Assembly: GCA_012931725.1 (NCBI GenBank)
Contig: WHSA01000990.1
Coordinates: forward strand, 1-64,000
DNA from: Litsea cubeba
Lineage: Eukaryota > Streptophyta > Magnoliopsida > Laurales > Lauraceae
DNA: 64,000 nt
Reading direction: 5' to 3'
Both the position numbers and the translations under genes were made by a program. The notes beneath the pieces are model-generated. The model ran no database searches. It was not told the origin of the DNA and worked only from the letters and a program-made list of their open reading frames with translations. This document shows positions 23,333 through 34,060 of the stretch, in pieces (positions within the stretch are counted from its first letter, which is position 1; each line of letters begins with the position of its first letter).

Positions 23333-23707
23333 ACGCCCAACGTGGGCCTTGTTTAAAGAGTTATTAAGATTTTAGATAGTATTATTCATTTCATTTAAAT
23401 GATGTAAATGACTATTTAAAGCATATATCCATGTATTAATTATACTGTATCAATGAAAAGATAAACACACATTCGTTTCAATGTAAATTAAAAAAATTGC
23501 ATTAAGTTTAAAATTTCCACTTGTTTAATAATTGTCACATTGTTTGATATCAGAAGTAGAAAATAAAATTACTTAGTTCACACTGATGGGATCATGAGAT
23601 GAAATTTGAAAAAAGAAATTGGTTTTATTTGAAACTTAGAATTAGGTGAAAACTTTTAGATTTTATGGCTATGATTGGGTATCCAAGTAAGTATTCTAAT
23701 AGGGGAG
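23333..23707 (-). mobile_element. Helitron-like body fragment without CTAG
   Basis: Starts inside the hairpin region (acgcccaacgtgggcc) and follows the body of the 10768 copy to about 23707 with small substitutions. The CTAG terminus is missing. Confidence 0.55.
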
Positions 23708-24067
23708 TTCTATTGTTCAACGCGAGCCTTTAATTTATAATGGGAAAATCCAATTTAAGTTTGAAGTAAACACCGAGTACATAAACAAACTCTATTTAAA
23801 TTTTTTTTATAAAATTCAGAATTAGTCATCATCTTTTGGAGAACCGCATATACCTTTATCTCTTCCCATTAATGGGGCATAGATATTGGACGGAGAGATA
23901 GGTTAGTTGAAAGTAAATTTAAATATAAATATGAACAAATTGATTCTCAAATGCAATTGAGAGGCATGCTTATTTTAAAGAGGCAAATTTATTAAAAAAA
24001 TCTTACATATAAATCTAAATCAATCATTAATATGAAAACATTGAATCATATTCGAGATAAAACTGAC
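23708..24067. other. Spacer with a second body-like fragment
   Basis: caacgcgagcctttaattt at 23713 followed by gggaaaatccaatttaag resembles the sequence right of the CTAG ends at 27542 and 33365. Otherwise AT-rich and empty. Confidence 0.4.
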
Positions 24068-24178
24068 CGTGTTCTTTATGTTATCAATAACGATGATGCT
24101 AGAGTGCTTTCTTTATGGTATCAATGGCGATGATGCTAGAGTGCTTTCTTTATGGTATCAATGGCGATGATGCTACGC
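24068..24178. repeat. Three copies of a 37-bp tandem repeat
   Basis: Unit tgctttctttatggtatcaa plus tggcgatgatgctagag. Copies two (24105-24141) and three (24142-24178) are nearly identical; the first is diverged. Confidence 0.75.
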
Positions 24179-26029
24179 GAGACTTGAAATGCGAACCCAT
24201 TTAATAAAAATTGGAGGAACCAATATCAGCGATGTGAAGAGCGTGATGATCTTCACTGATGAACATTATGGTAAAAATTAATCCATCACAAAAAATAATT
24301 AAGAAAAAAAATCTTTATAACCCACATGAGAAATAACAGAGGCAAAAATAAATTCAATCCAAGAGAAATAAATTTTGATAATAAAATAATAGAAAGGAGC
24401 TTCAAACCTTGGTCTTTTCTCCATTGGCTTTACAAGGAATGCCTCATCAAGAAACAAAATCACCATGAAAGTAACTTTCACAAAAAAAAAAAAAAACTTT
24501 AAAAAAAATTCAAAAAGAATCACCATCATAGTCAGTTTATAATAATAAAAAGTTGACAAATTATTAATAAATGTTCTCATTAACTATTTTAGAATGCCAT
24601 AATACCCATCTAACATCAACACGTACCCCAAAGTTTAAATCATTATCAACCATTATCTTCAAGATGTTGAAAATATATCTCTAGACCATTTCACAAGTCT
24701 ATATATATGAGTTCATCAATACATAAAGAAAGTCAATTTGACATGAATTTATAGAAAACATGAAGGAGGCTACCACATAATATACACATCAAAAAAATTA
24801 ACTAACATAACCCACCCCTGAACCCTCATTATATCAATGTCAAATCCTTTAAAAATTTAAAAAATTAATAACACATCTTCTTCGATATGAATGAATAATT
24901 AATAACACATCTTATCCTAAATACTAAAAATGAATAATTGTAAACAAAGAAATCTTGCTTGATTTTAAATTAAGTGAATAAATTCACTCTAAAATATTCA
25001 AATCTATTGCTTATTAAGATGCTTTGTAACCCATAAATATAGATTGGAAATGTGGGTTGCCTTTTCCATACATGCCAGTTTTATCATCTCATCATCCATA
25101 TATATATATATGTATATATTGTAAATACATCATCCATAGTTGTAACCCTTCCAGCCACATAATAACCGGGATTTTCCATGCCATGAAACGATGCATCCCA
25201 ATCAACTCTCCTAAATTATAGGAAAAATCTTTGGGTTTTGAGTTGGTCGTGTGTATCCCTTCATACCATGAAAGGATGCATCCCATTCTCTCATTTAATG
25301 CTTATAAACCAAATCCCTTAAAATTAGGACTTATCTTTAAGAGTCTAGCTCATTTAAAAAAAATTCGGAATGGAGAGATTTGAAGATATTTCATTTTTTT
25401 TATTGCTTGGATGTAGATCCATAGTGGGTCTCACATGTTAAATTATCTGCGGAACCCAACCCACTGATGGATCTCATTTCATTTTTTTTTTTATCTATGT
25501 AGGTCCACTAGTGGGTCCTAGATCCCACATGTTAAATATGTTTTAAGAGTGGACCCTGCCCCCACTGTTGGATGAGTCAATTAGACAAATGGAATAGGAA
25601 TTATAGTAAATGGAATTACACTGTACCTTGGCCCATCATGATGGATCACACGTACCTTGGGCAAGTGAAATGGAATTACATCTAAGCCCTGTAGTAAGGT
25701 TCAAATCAGTCGAACGTGTAGAACCTCTAATAAAATCCCATGATTTTACCACTGTTGAAATTGATCAAAATGACCATTATAAACCACTATTTAAATTGAT
25801 CAAAATGATCATTTGACAGTTCACCCAAATTATAAAAGCAATTTACGATCATCAGGACAAATCCCATTCATTGGATGGGTTCATGGCCAATCCAAACAAT
25901 TTTCAGGCCCCACAATATTCGATATAAATGTGGGGAGAATGGGCCTGCGAAAAGGGTGCTGCTTTACTGTATATAATATATAATTCTTGAGTCGTGGGGC
26001 CACTATCCGAGTGGCCCAGTTTTTTGTTG
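24179..26029. other. AT-rich spacer, no gene seen
   Basis: Scattered gtgggtcc/ggacccac pieces (25410-25560) recall the 17.4-17.9 kb unit. A ggtgctgctttactgtata piece at 25955 is an isolated purine-rich-family end. No coding features. Confidence 0.4.
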
Positions 26030-27541
26030 GCGCCCAACTTCAAGACAGAACCCAGTTTTGTGTTGAGTGAGGAGGTACAGGGTGAGCATGGGAGGAAGAA
26101 GAAGATGGGGAAGAAGAGAAGATGATGCAGGAGCGGGCGCATGTGGGTGCAGGGAAGAAGGAAAAGAAGAAGAAGGTGGGTGCAAGGAAGAAGGGAAAGA
26201 AGAAGAAGGAGAAAAAGAGGGGAAACGATGGTGCAGGTGAGGTTGAAGTGCAGGGTGTAGCAGGTGGGTTTAGGTGCAGGTGAGGGTGCAGTGAGAGAAG
26301 AAAAGAGAGAGAGAGAAGAAGGGTGGAGAAGAGAGGGTGAGGTGCTGCGCAAGGAGGAGGAAGAAAAGAGGCGGAGGTGGTGGCGATGGGAGATGGGTCC
26401 GCACGAGGCTAGGGCGAAGAAGATAAGATGATGTAGGGTGAGCGTGGGAGGAAGAAGAAGATGTAGAAGAAGATAAGATGATGCAGGGGCGCAGCTGGAA
26501 GTGCAGGTGGGTGCAGGTGAAAAGAAGAAGAGTGGGTGCAGGGAAGTAGGAAAAGAAGAAGAGTGGGTGCAGGTGTGTCCAGGGAAGAAGGAAACGAAGA
26601 AGAAGGTGGGTGCAGGTGGGTGCAGGGAAGAAGGAAAAGAAGAAGAGTGGGTGCAGGATAAGAGGGAGAGGGTGATGGTAGAGAGGGAGATGGCAGAGAG
26701 GGAGAATTCATTCAGCCTGTGGTTATGTTACAGTATATATAGAGGGAAAAAAAGGTAGTGACAGTTTGTGGAAATTGTTGCAGAAATAATGGCCAATTTC
26801 AGAAGCTGTTTGGTTAGCTGGTTGTGGTGGAAAACGATGGTGCAAGTGAGGTTGAAGTGCAGGGTGTAGCAGGTGGGTGTAGGTGCAGGTGAGGGTGCAG
26901 TTAGAGAGGAAAAGAGAGAGAGAAGAAGGGTGGGGAAAAGAGGGTGAGGTGCTGCGTAGGGAGGAGGGAGAAGAGAGGCGGAGGTGGTGGCGATGGGAGA
27001 TGGGTCCGCGCGAGACTGGGGCGTAGGGATCTTCGCGTGGGTGATGAGATTGAAAGAGTGAGATGGAGATGGTGGAATGGGTCTGGGTTGCTGCGCAGGG
27101 AGAAGAGGAAAGGAGGAAGGAAAGAGAGGGATAAGGAGGATGAGCTGGGGCCGCAGGATGGTGTGGGTGCCCAAGCCAGGGGGAGAGAGAAGAGAGAGGG
27201 AGAAAGAAAAGAAGATAAGAGAGAAAGCAGGGGAACGAAGGAGATGGAAGGAGAGAGAGGGTAAAGCAGGGACAAAGAGGAAGGAGAAGAGAGAGCGGGG
27301 GAGAGATGAAGGAGAGAGAGAGAGAGAGGAGATGGAGTGGGAGGAGCGGAGAGGGAGATGGCAGAGAGGTAGATGGGGAGCGAAGGAGAGAGGGAACTAG
27401 AGAGGGTGAAGCAGGGAGAGGAGAAGATGGAGAGATTTTAGGGAGAGAGATTGGGTTTTGTTGTATTGGATAGATCGTGTGTAGAGGGAGAGCGACACGT
27501 GTCACTCTCCGGAGAATCACATGCTGTCTTTTATTATATAA
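26030..27541 (-). mobile_element. Purine-rich repeat element, copy 5
   Basis: Opens with an inverted repeat (ACAGAAC CCA GTTTTGT) also seen near 31270 and 37555, then the gtgggtgcagggaagaagg motifs. From about 26800 to 27541 it is nearly the same as 31900-32667 plus 33346-33364. Terminal block gcgacacgtgtcactctcc, then tgctgtcttttattatata, abuts CTAG. The copy provides the unoccupied version of the site hit by the LINE in copy 6. Confidence 0.55.
26735..26741 (-). promoter_or_regulatory. Candidate TATA box inside copy 5
   Basis: On the minus strand ctctatatatactgtaacat forms a TATA-box-like core that is conserved at 30490-30497 in copy 6. Transcription from it would run left into the CT-rich part. 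Only the sequence and its conservation support this. Confidence 0.3.
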
Positions 27542-27740
27542 CTAGCGCTTCAGGGCCCACGCCCAATGCGGGCATTTATTTCATAATGAGAAAATCCAAT
27601 TTAAGTTAAAAGTAGACACCCAGTAAACATACAAACTACATTTAATACATGGGTTGTGCAGAACAAAAAGGGATTAATATGTGATCGTTACAAATTTAAA
27701 ATGAAAAAATAAAGGAGGATAGAAAAGTTAAATTACAAAG
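27542..27740 (-). mobile_element. Helitron-like 3' terminus, copy 5 (hairpin decayed)
   Basis: CTAG at 27542-27545; the hairpin arms (27554-27574) have lost about two to three pairs. The following body (gaaaatccaatttaagtt, aacaaaaagggattaata) is shared with 33400-33450 and 6950-7010. Confidence 0.5.
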
Positions 27741-28614
27741 TTTGATCTCATATAATATCAACCCGATTCAAAGTTTGACCATTTCATTGTAAGAGCTATA
27801 AGCTAGCAGACCAACCAATTTATTTTTTTCACTGGTAAAAAGCATGAAATGAAAGTTTTAAAAATATACAATAAAAAAGATACAACAAAGGATATTAGAA
27901 AAGATTATTAAAAACAATTCATGCCTGATTGTGGATGTTTATCATAGGACCCACCAAACGAATCAAGGGAAAAACTACACTCGCAGGAACATAGTATGTG
28001 GGTTTAGTTTTATCCTATTTTTTCAGAATGCTAGATATAAAAAGTCTTATGCATGGTCAATCTAACACAAATACTATTATTAAATGCAATTGATGCCTGA
28101 TTATGGATGCTCTACCATAGGGCATATCTGGTACATACAAATTGTATATACAATCAAGCATGAAATTCAGCTCGACTTATAGTAGAGCTCAAATAAATCT
28201 CTGCTCTGGTTCGCCTTCTTATGCTTGATCTGGGGTGTGGGTGCGTGTGCATGAGGGTATGGAGATGTACAAGGGACCTAAACTCACCCACCCACACAGT
28301 GTCTATCATTACACAGTATGGGTCTATATATTTTCCAAAAAAGTTCAATAGAAGTGAACTATATTTATATAAATTTAACCTAAATTTATCTTTTTCTTTA
28401 AAGTAAGTCAATGTGAAAAAAGGACCTCTTTGATAAAAGAAACTGTACCACATTCCTAACCACTTGACATGAGCTTTCTTTTGAAACCTAGATTGTCTCC
28501 TTATGACACATGACAGACTATTGATCCATGGGTCAACCAACGTTTGGGCCCAACCCATATTCAGTTTATATTTTACCTTATTTAGACTTGTTTATTTTAG
28601 TGACTTATGTTTTA
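27741..28614. other. AT-rich spacer, no gene seen
   Basis: A 134-codon minus-strand frame at 28154-28558 has no recognisable domain and no conserved context. No RNA features. Confidence 0.4.
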
Positions 28615-29475
28615 AGTATGGATGTTTTAATAAATAATATTAATAAAAAAGAAATGAATGTAAAAAATAAACAGGAAAAAATCTCATCAAATGATAATAA
28701 TAAAAATAGAAGTACATGACAAAATAAATAATATTAATAAAAATCAATGAATGTAAAAAATAAACTAAAAATTATAAAAATATAAATCTAAATAAACCGG
28801 CCTATTCATCAAAATATCTAATAAAAATAAAACTACATGATAAAAATAAATAATACTAATAAAAAAGGAATGAATGTAAAAAAATAAATAGAAAAAATAA
28901 AGAAATAGAAATCTAAATAAACCATCCTCGTCATCAAAATATAATAATAAAAATAGAACTACATGATAAAAATAAATAATACTAATAAAGAAGGAATGAA
29001 TGTAAAAAATAAACAGAAAAATAAAAAAGCATAAATCGAAATAAACCGGCCTCTTCATCAAAATATAATAATAAAAATGGAAATACATGATAAAAATAAA
29101 TAATATTAATAAAGAAGGAATGAATGTAAAAAATAAACAGAAAAAAAATAAAAAAACAGAAATCTCAATCAATAAATTTAAATAAAATAAACAGAATAAA
29201 AAAAAATAGAAATCTAAATAAATCGCCTCGTCATCAAAATATAATAATAAAAATAGAACTACATGATAAAAGAAATATTACTAATAAAGAAGGAATAAAT
29301 GTAAAAAATAAACAGAAAAAATTAAAAAATCTAAATCTAAATAAACCAGCCTCTTCATCAAAATTATAATAATAAAAATGGAACTACATGATAAAAATAA
29401 ATAATATTAATAAAGAAGGAATGAATTTAAAAAACTAAATAATAAAAATAAAAATAGAAATCTCAATCAAGGAAA
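28615..29475. repeat. AT-rich satellite array, ~124-bp unit
   Basis: The landmark tcatcaaaatataataataa returns at 28684, 28806, 28931, 29055, 29231 and 29355, mostly 122-125 bp apart with one 176-bp interval caused by an insertion. Each unit also carries agaactacatgataaaaat and gaaggaatgaatgtaaaaa in the same order. Confidence 0.85.
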
Positions 29476-29499
29476 TTTAAATAATTCTGAAACTCCTAT

Positions 29500-29768
29500 T
29501 TTTTATCTTCTCTCCTAATTTTTCTCCCCTTATTTCTCTCCTCTCTACCAACGTACGTCAACCTCCCTAGTTTATCTCCATTTTTTTCTCCCTTCCGTTT
29601 TTTAATGGCCCACTATTAAATGATCACTAAAAAGGCTTAAATTAATTTTTCTTTCCTTATTTCTCTCCTCTCTACCAACATCCACATCCATAGTTTATCT
29701 CCATTTTTTCCCATCCCTATTTTAATGGGCCCACTATTAAATGATCACTAAAAAAGCCTAAATTTTTT
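29500..29768. repeat. 127-bp tandem duplication inside the satellite region
   Basis: Two copies of a pyrimidine-rich unit (ccttatttctctcctctc, tagtttatctccattttt, cccactattaaatgatcac) start at 29528 and 29655. Its length is close to the satellite unit but the sequence is unrelated. Confidence 0.65.
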
Positions 29769-29769
29769 A

Positions 29770-30075
29770 AATAAAATTAATAAAAAAAGGAATGAATGTA
29801 AAAAATAAACAGAATAAATAAAAAACAGAAATCTAAATAACTCGGCCTCTTCATCAAATAATAATAATATGAAAAACTACATGAAAATAATAAATAATAT
29901 TAATAAAAAATGAATGAATGTAAAAAATAAACAGAAAAAATAAAAAAAATGAAAATCTAAATAAATCGTCCTCATCATCAAAATATAATAATAAAAATAA
30001 AACGACCTGATAAAAATAAATAATACCAATAAAGAAGGAATGAATGTAAAAAATAAACAGAAAAAATCATACACT
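29770..30075. repeat. AT-rich satellite, second block
   Basis: Two to three further ~124-bp units, with the tcatcaaa landmark at 29851 and 29975. Confidence 0.8.
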
Positions 30076-30469
30076 CAAACTTGTTAATTAGAAAATCATA
30101 CACACCCACTTTGTTGGGTCCTAGCCAGTAGTTGGTATTTACAACGACATGGCTTATTTTTAGCCCAATAGTAGAGCTCTTAAAACCAATAACAGCTTGA
30201 TGATGATCATGATTGTTAAAGCTTTCAAGGATATGCTCAAACAGGGCGTTGCAAAATTTTCAAACTTTTGGAGAGACTCTTGCCTTATGTATATGGAAAG
30301 GAGCCTCTTAATCCTATAAGAGATGTCTCTTAAAAAATCGTATCAGTGGAGTAGTACTAACAAAGAGAAGATGATGCAGTAAGAGTAGTGACATGAGGCA
30401 CTGAAGGAACTAAAATACACAAGTAAACCAAAAGACAAAAAAGAGTAGAACTTATTACGTTAGACAATT
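30076..30469. other. Spacer, no gene seen
   Basis: Low-repeat sequence with no recognisable gene, RNA or transposon end. Confidence 0.4.
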
Positions 30470-32444
30470 CATTCAGCCTGTTATGTTACAGTATATCTAG
30501 AGGAAAAAAAAGTAGTGACAGTTTGTGGAAACTATAGCAGAAACAATGGCCAATTTCAGAAGCTGTTTGGTTGGGTGGTTGTGGTGGAAAAAAGATGGTG
30601 CATGTGAGGCTTAAGTGCAGGGTGTAGCAGGTGGGTGTAGGTGAGAGAGAGAGAAGAAGGGAAGGATGAGGGAGGTCCTGGTGTACAGGTGGGTGCACGG
30701 GTTTGGGGTGTGCAGCAAGAGTGCAACAAGGAGGGTGGAAAGTGAGGAGGAGGTGATGGGCGCCTGCACAGTGGGTTGGGCAGGGTGTGGGAGAGAAAGG
30801 GATGATGGAGAGCAGAGAAAGGAGAAAAGGAAAGGAGGAAGGAAAGAGAGGGAGGAGGAGGAGGAGCGGGGGCAGTAGGCTGTTGTGGGTGAGATGGAGT
30901 GGGGGTTGCAAGGAGGGTGAAAAGTGAGGAGGAGGTGATGGGCACCTGCACAGTGGGCTAGGCAGGGCGTGGGAGAGAAAGGGAGGATGGAGTGCAGAGA
31001 AAGGAGAAGAGGAAAGGAGGAAGGAAAGAGATGGAGAAGGAGGAGGAGTGGGGGCAACAGGCTATTGTGGGTGAGATGGATTGGGGGTTACAGGGAGGGT
31101 GGAAAGTGAGAAGGAGGTGATGGGCGCCTGCACAGTGGACCCAAATAATAAAAGCAATGTGTGGGTTGCAAAAGAGACGGAGAGAAGAAAGAAGAGGAAA
31201 GGAAGAAAGAAAAAAGAAAAGAAGAGGAAGAGAGTGCAGGGAAGAAGGAAGAATTGGAGCAGAACTTCATGACAGAACCCAGTTCTGTGTTGAGTGAGGA
31301 GGTGCAGGGTGAGCGTGGGAGGAAGAAGAAGAAGATAGGGAAGGAGAGAAGATGATGCAGGAGCAGGCGCAGGCCCAGGTGGAAGTGCAGGTGGGTGCAA
31401 GGAAGAAGGAAAAGAAGAAGAGTGGGTGCAGGGAAGAAGGTGGGTGCAGGTGGGTGTAGGGAATAAGAAGAGAAGATGATGCAGGAGCAGGCGCAGGTGG
31501 AAGTGCAGGTAGGTGGCCCACGATTTTGTCTGAGTTGGGTTGGTGAGATGAGGGGTGATGAAAGGATGGGGATGAAGATGACGCAGGGGGCTGTTGTGGT
31601 GGTATTGGTTTGATAAAGTTCATGGGTCCTGCAGGTGAGATGATTGGTGAGGTGGAGGTGTACCAGGTGCTGTGTGCAGGGGACTGATGGGATCGAGAGA
31701 GAGGTAAGGCTAAGGGAAGAGATGGTGAGGCCGAAGGGATATGCAGGGGGGTGCGTGGATTGCAGGAAGGAGGGAGAAAAGAAAGGAGAGAATGAATAGA
31801 GAGATAGTGTGTGCGGAGAGAGTGCAGCGGTGAGAGATTGGTGTGGTGAGTGTAGGGTGTGGGTGCAGTATAGGAGAGAGAGGAAGAGCAGCACAGTGAG
31901 GAAACTGTTGCAGAAATAATGGCCAATTTCATAAGCTTTTTGGTTAGCTGGTTGTGGTGGAAAATGATGGTGCAGGTGAGGTTGAAGTGCAGGGTGTAGC
32001 AGGTGGGTGTAGGTGCAGGTGAGGGTGCAGTGAGAGAAGAAAAGAGAGAGAGAAAAAGGGTGGAGAAAAGAGGGTGAGGTGCTGCGCTGGGAGGAGGAAG
32101 AAGAGAGGCGGAGGTGGTGGCGATGGGAGATGGGTCTGTGCGAGGCTGGGGCGTAGGGATCTTCGCGTGGGTGATGAGATTGAAAGAGTGAGATGGAGAT
32201 GGTGGAATGGGTCTGGGTTGCTGCGCGGGGAGAAGAGGAAAGGAGGAAGGAAAGAGAGGGAGAAGGAGGATGAGCTGGGGCCGCAGGCTGGTGTGGGTGC
32301 GCAAGCCAGGGGAGAGAGAAGAGAGAGGGAGAAAGAAAAGAAGATAAGAGAGAAAGCAGGGGAACGAAGGAGATGGAAGGAGAGAGAGGGCGGAGCAGGG
32401 ACAAGAGGAAGGAGAAAGAGAGAGCGGGGGAGAGATGAAGGGGG

Positions 32445-32479
<35 letters not shown>

Positions 32480-32667
32480 TGGAGTGGGAGGAGCAGAGAG
32501 GGAGAGAGGTAGATGGGGAGCGAAGGAGAGAGGGAGCGTAGAGAGAGGGTGAAGCAAGGAGAGGAGAAGATGGAGAGATTTTAGGGAGAGAGATTGGGTT
32601 TTGTTGTATTGGATAGATCGTGTGTGTAGAGGGAGAGCGACACGTGTCACTCTCCGGAGAATCACCT
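30470..32667 (-). mobile_element. Purine-rich repeat element, copy 6
   Basis: Contains a candidate TATA region (30481-30500), an array of ~182-bp units (about 30715, 30904 and 31086, each with gggcgcctgcacagtggg-like cores), the ACAGAAC inverted repeat near 31270, and a 3' part (31900-32667) nearly identical to 26800-27541. The right terminal block is split by the LINE at 32668 and resumes at 33346-33364. The 525-codon minus-strand frame is composition-driven. Confidence 0.55.
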
Positions 32668-33345
32668 AAACCAAACCAAACCAAACCAAACCAAGCCTTT
32701 TCCCACTAGGTGGGGTCGGCTATATGGATTTGACGACGCCAATCAAATCTGTTTAGGGCCATGTCCTCCGTTAGATCCATGTAGGCAAGATCATGTTTAA
32801 TAGTTTCTTTCCAACTTCTCTTGGGTCTCCCTCTCCCTCTCCTACTCTTGGCAAACTCCATGCTTTCACACCTTTTAACAGGTGCCTCTGTTGGACGCCT
32901 TCTAACATGGCCGAACCATCTCAGTCGATTTTCTCTCATTTTATCTCCAATCGGTGCTATTCCTACTATGCCCCTAATCTCCTCATTCCTAATCCTATCT
33001 CTCCTTGTGATCCCGCACATCCATCTTAGCATTCTCATCTCCGCAACTTCCATCTTCTTGACATGATTATGCTTTACTGCCCAACACTCTGATCCATATA
33101 ACAACGCTGGCCGTACCGCCACCTTATAATACTTTCTTTTAACCTTGAGGGGGACTTTCCGATCACACAAGACCCCCGAAGCACTCCTCCATTTGGTCCA
33201 CCCGGCTTGAATCCTGTGACTTACATCAGTATCAATCCCTCCATCCTGTTGCACCATAGATCCAAGGTACCTAAAGTTTTCTTTCTCTACAATCTTTTGT
33301 GTGCCCAAACTTACTTCTATCTCTACAATCTCCGGAGAATCACCT
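32651..33345. repeat. 17-bp target-site duplication flanking the LINE
   Basis: TCTCCGGAGAATCACCT occurs at 32651-32667 and again, perfectly, at 33329-33345. The related copy 5 has a single, uninterrupted version, which confirms the empty site. Confidence 0.9.
32668..33328 (-). mobile_element. 5'-truncated RTE-type LINE (C-terminal reverse transcriptase part)
   Basis: The minus strand encodes a continuous 200-plus-residue C-terminal ORF2 segment with FRYLGSMVQQDGGID, HRIQAGWTKWRSASGVLCD, LLYGSECWAVK, RMLRWMCG and RLRWFGHVRRRP, the typical tail of plant RTE-clade non-LTR retrotransposons. The frame ends at 32706 and is followed by a very short 3' part (cgaccccacctagtgggaaa) and a (TTTGG)n-type tail at 32668-32692. 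Endonuclease and most of the reverse transcriptase are missing, so it could not move itself. A perfect 17-bp target duplication and the open frame indicate a young insertion. It lies inside purine-rich copy 6. Confidence 0.92.
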
Positions 33346-33364
33346 GTTGTCTTTTATTATATAA

Positions 33365-33450
33365 CTAGCGCTTTAGGGCCCAAGCCCAACGCAGGCCTTT
33401 AATTCATAATAGGAAAATCCAATTTAAGTTAAAAGTAAACACCAAGTACA
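33365..33450 (-). mobile_element. Helitron-like 3' terminus, copy 6 (hairpin decayed)
   Basis: CTAG at 33365-33368; the outer four stem pairs remain (33377-33380 with 33394-33397) while the inner ones are lost. The body begins ctttaattcataatagg as at 27575. Confidence 0.5.
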
Positions 33451-33842
33451 TATGAAACTACACAATTTGGAAAATTAATAAGGGGTAGCAGAATGATAAA
33501 ATCTCAGGACAATTTAAAACAATATAAATGAAGGGAAAAAAATGACAACTTATAAACAATAAAAAAAGAAAGAAATAAACTTCTCCAAATGATCCATTTA
33601 ATAGATGAATTCAGTTTTTTTAGGTATTTCTACCAAACTAACCCAAAGACTATACAAAATGACTAACTTTATTACTATGACCCACCAACCTAACCTGAAC
33701 TTCCATATTACATCCACTTCATTATTATGACCCACCAACCTAACATAAACTTCCATGCTACATCGATAATAGTGTTTACATTTTCAATCCTATTAATAAA
33801 TGGGCAAGCATTAGGTTAGTAAGCTCTCTTTGAATGTCTTCA
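33451..33842. other. AT-rich spacer
   Basis: A short direct repeat (cattattatgacccaccaacc) occurs near 33675 and 33720. No gene. Confidence 0.4.
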
Positions 33843-34060
33843 CTTTTTTTTTTCTTGAAGATAAATTTGTATTGAGAGAAAAGAGGGAAATGGGAAAAAC
33901 AAAAAGGGGAGGCTTATAAAAAAAGAGCCATCCCAAACTTGGCAAAAAGGCCAAACAGAAAACTGAAAGAGAAAAGCTGAACAGAGGAGACCAAAAAAGA
34001 AAAACAGTATAACACTACACAACTGAAAACCGACCTCAAAACTACACACTGTCCTCACCT
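33843..34060 (-). mobile_element. Possible L1-type LINE 3' end with poly(A)
   Basis: On the minus strand the segment is T/C-rich (tttggcctttttgccaagtt, cccatttccctcttttctc) and finishes with atacaaatttatcttcaag and an A run, like 3' ends of plant L1 elements. Near-matching gtcttcac / gtcctcac flanks could be a target duplication. No coding part remains. Confidence 0.4.

Noticed and set aside
28154..28558. 134-codon minus-strand frame
   Set aside because: No recognisable domain, no splice context and AT-rich surroundings; probably chance.
28615..30075. CRISPR-like regular repeats
   Set aside because: Units are continuous ~124-bp satellite copies without unique spacers, in a plant nuclear genome.
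31088..32665. 525-codon minus-strand frame
   Set aside because: Same composition effect; it crosses unrelated repeat modules and a 345-codon frame overlaps it.
33840..34058. 72-codon minus-strand hydrophobic frame
   Set aside because: Lies in a T/C-rich L1-like 3' end with a poly(A) tail; not a membrane protein gene.
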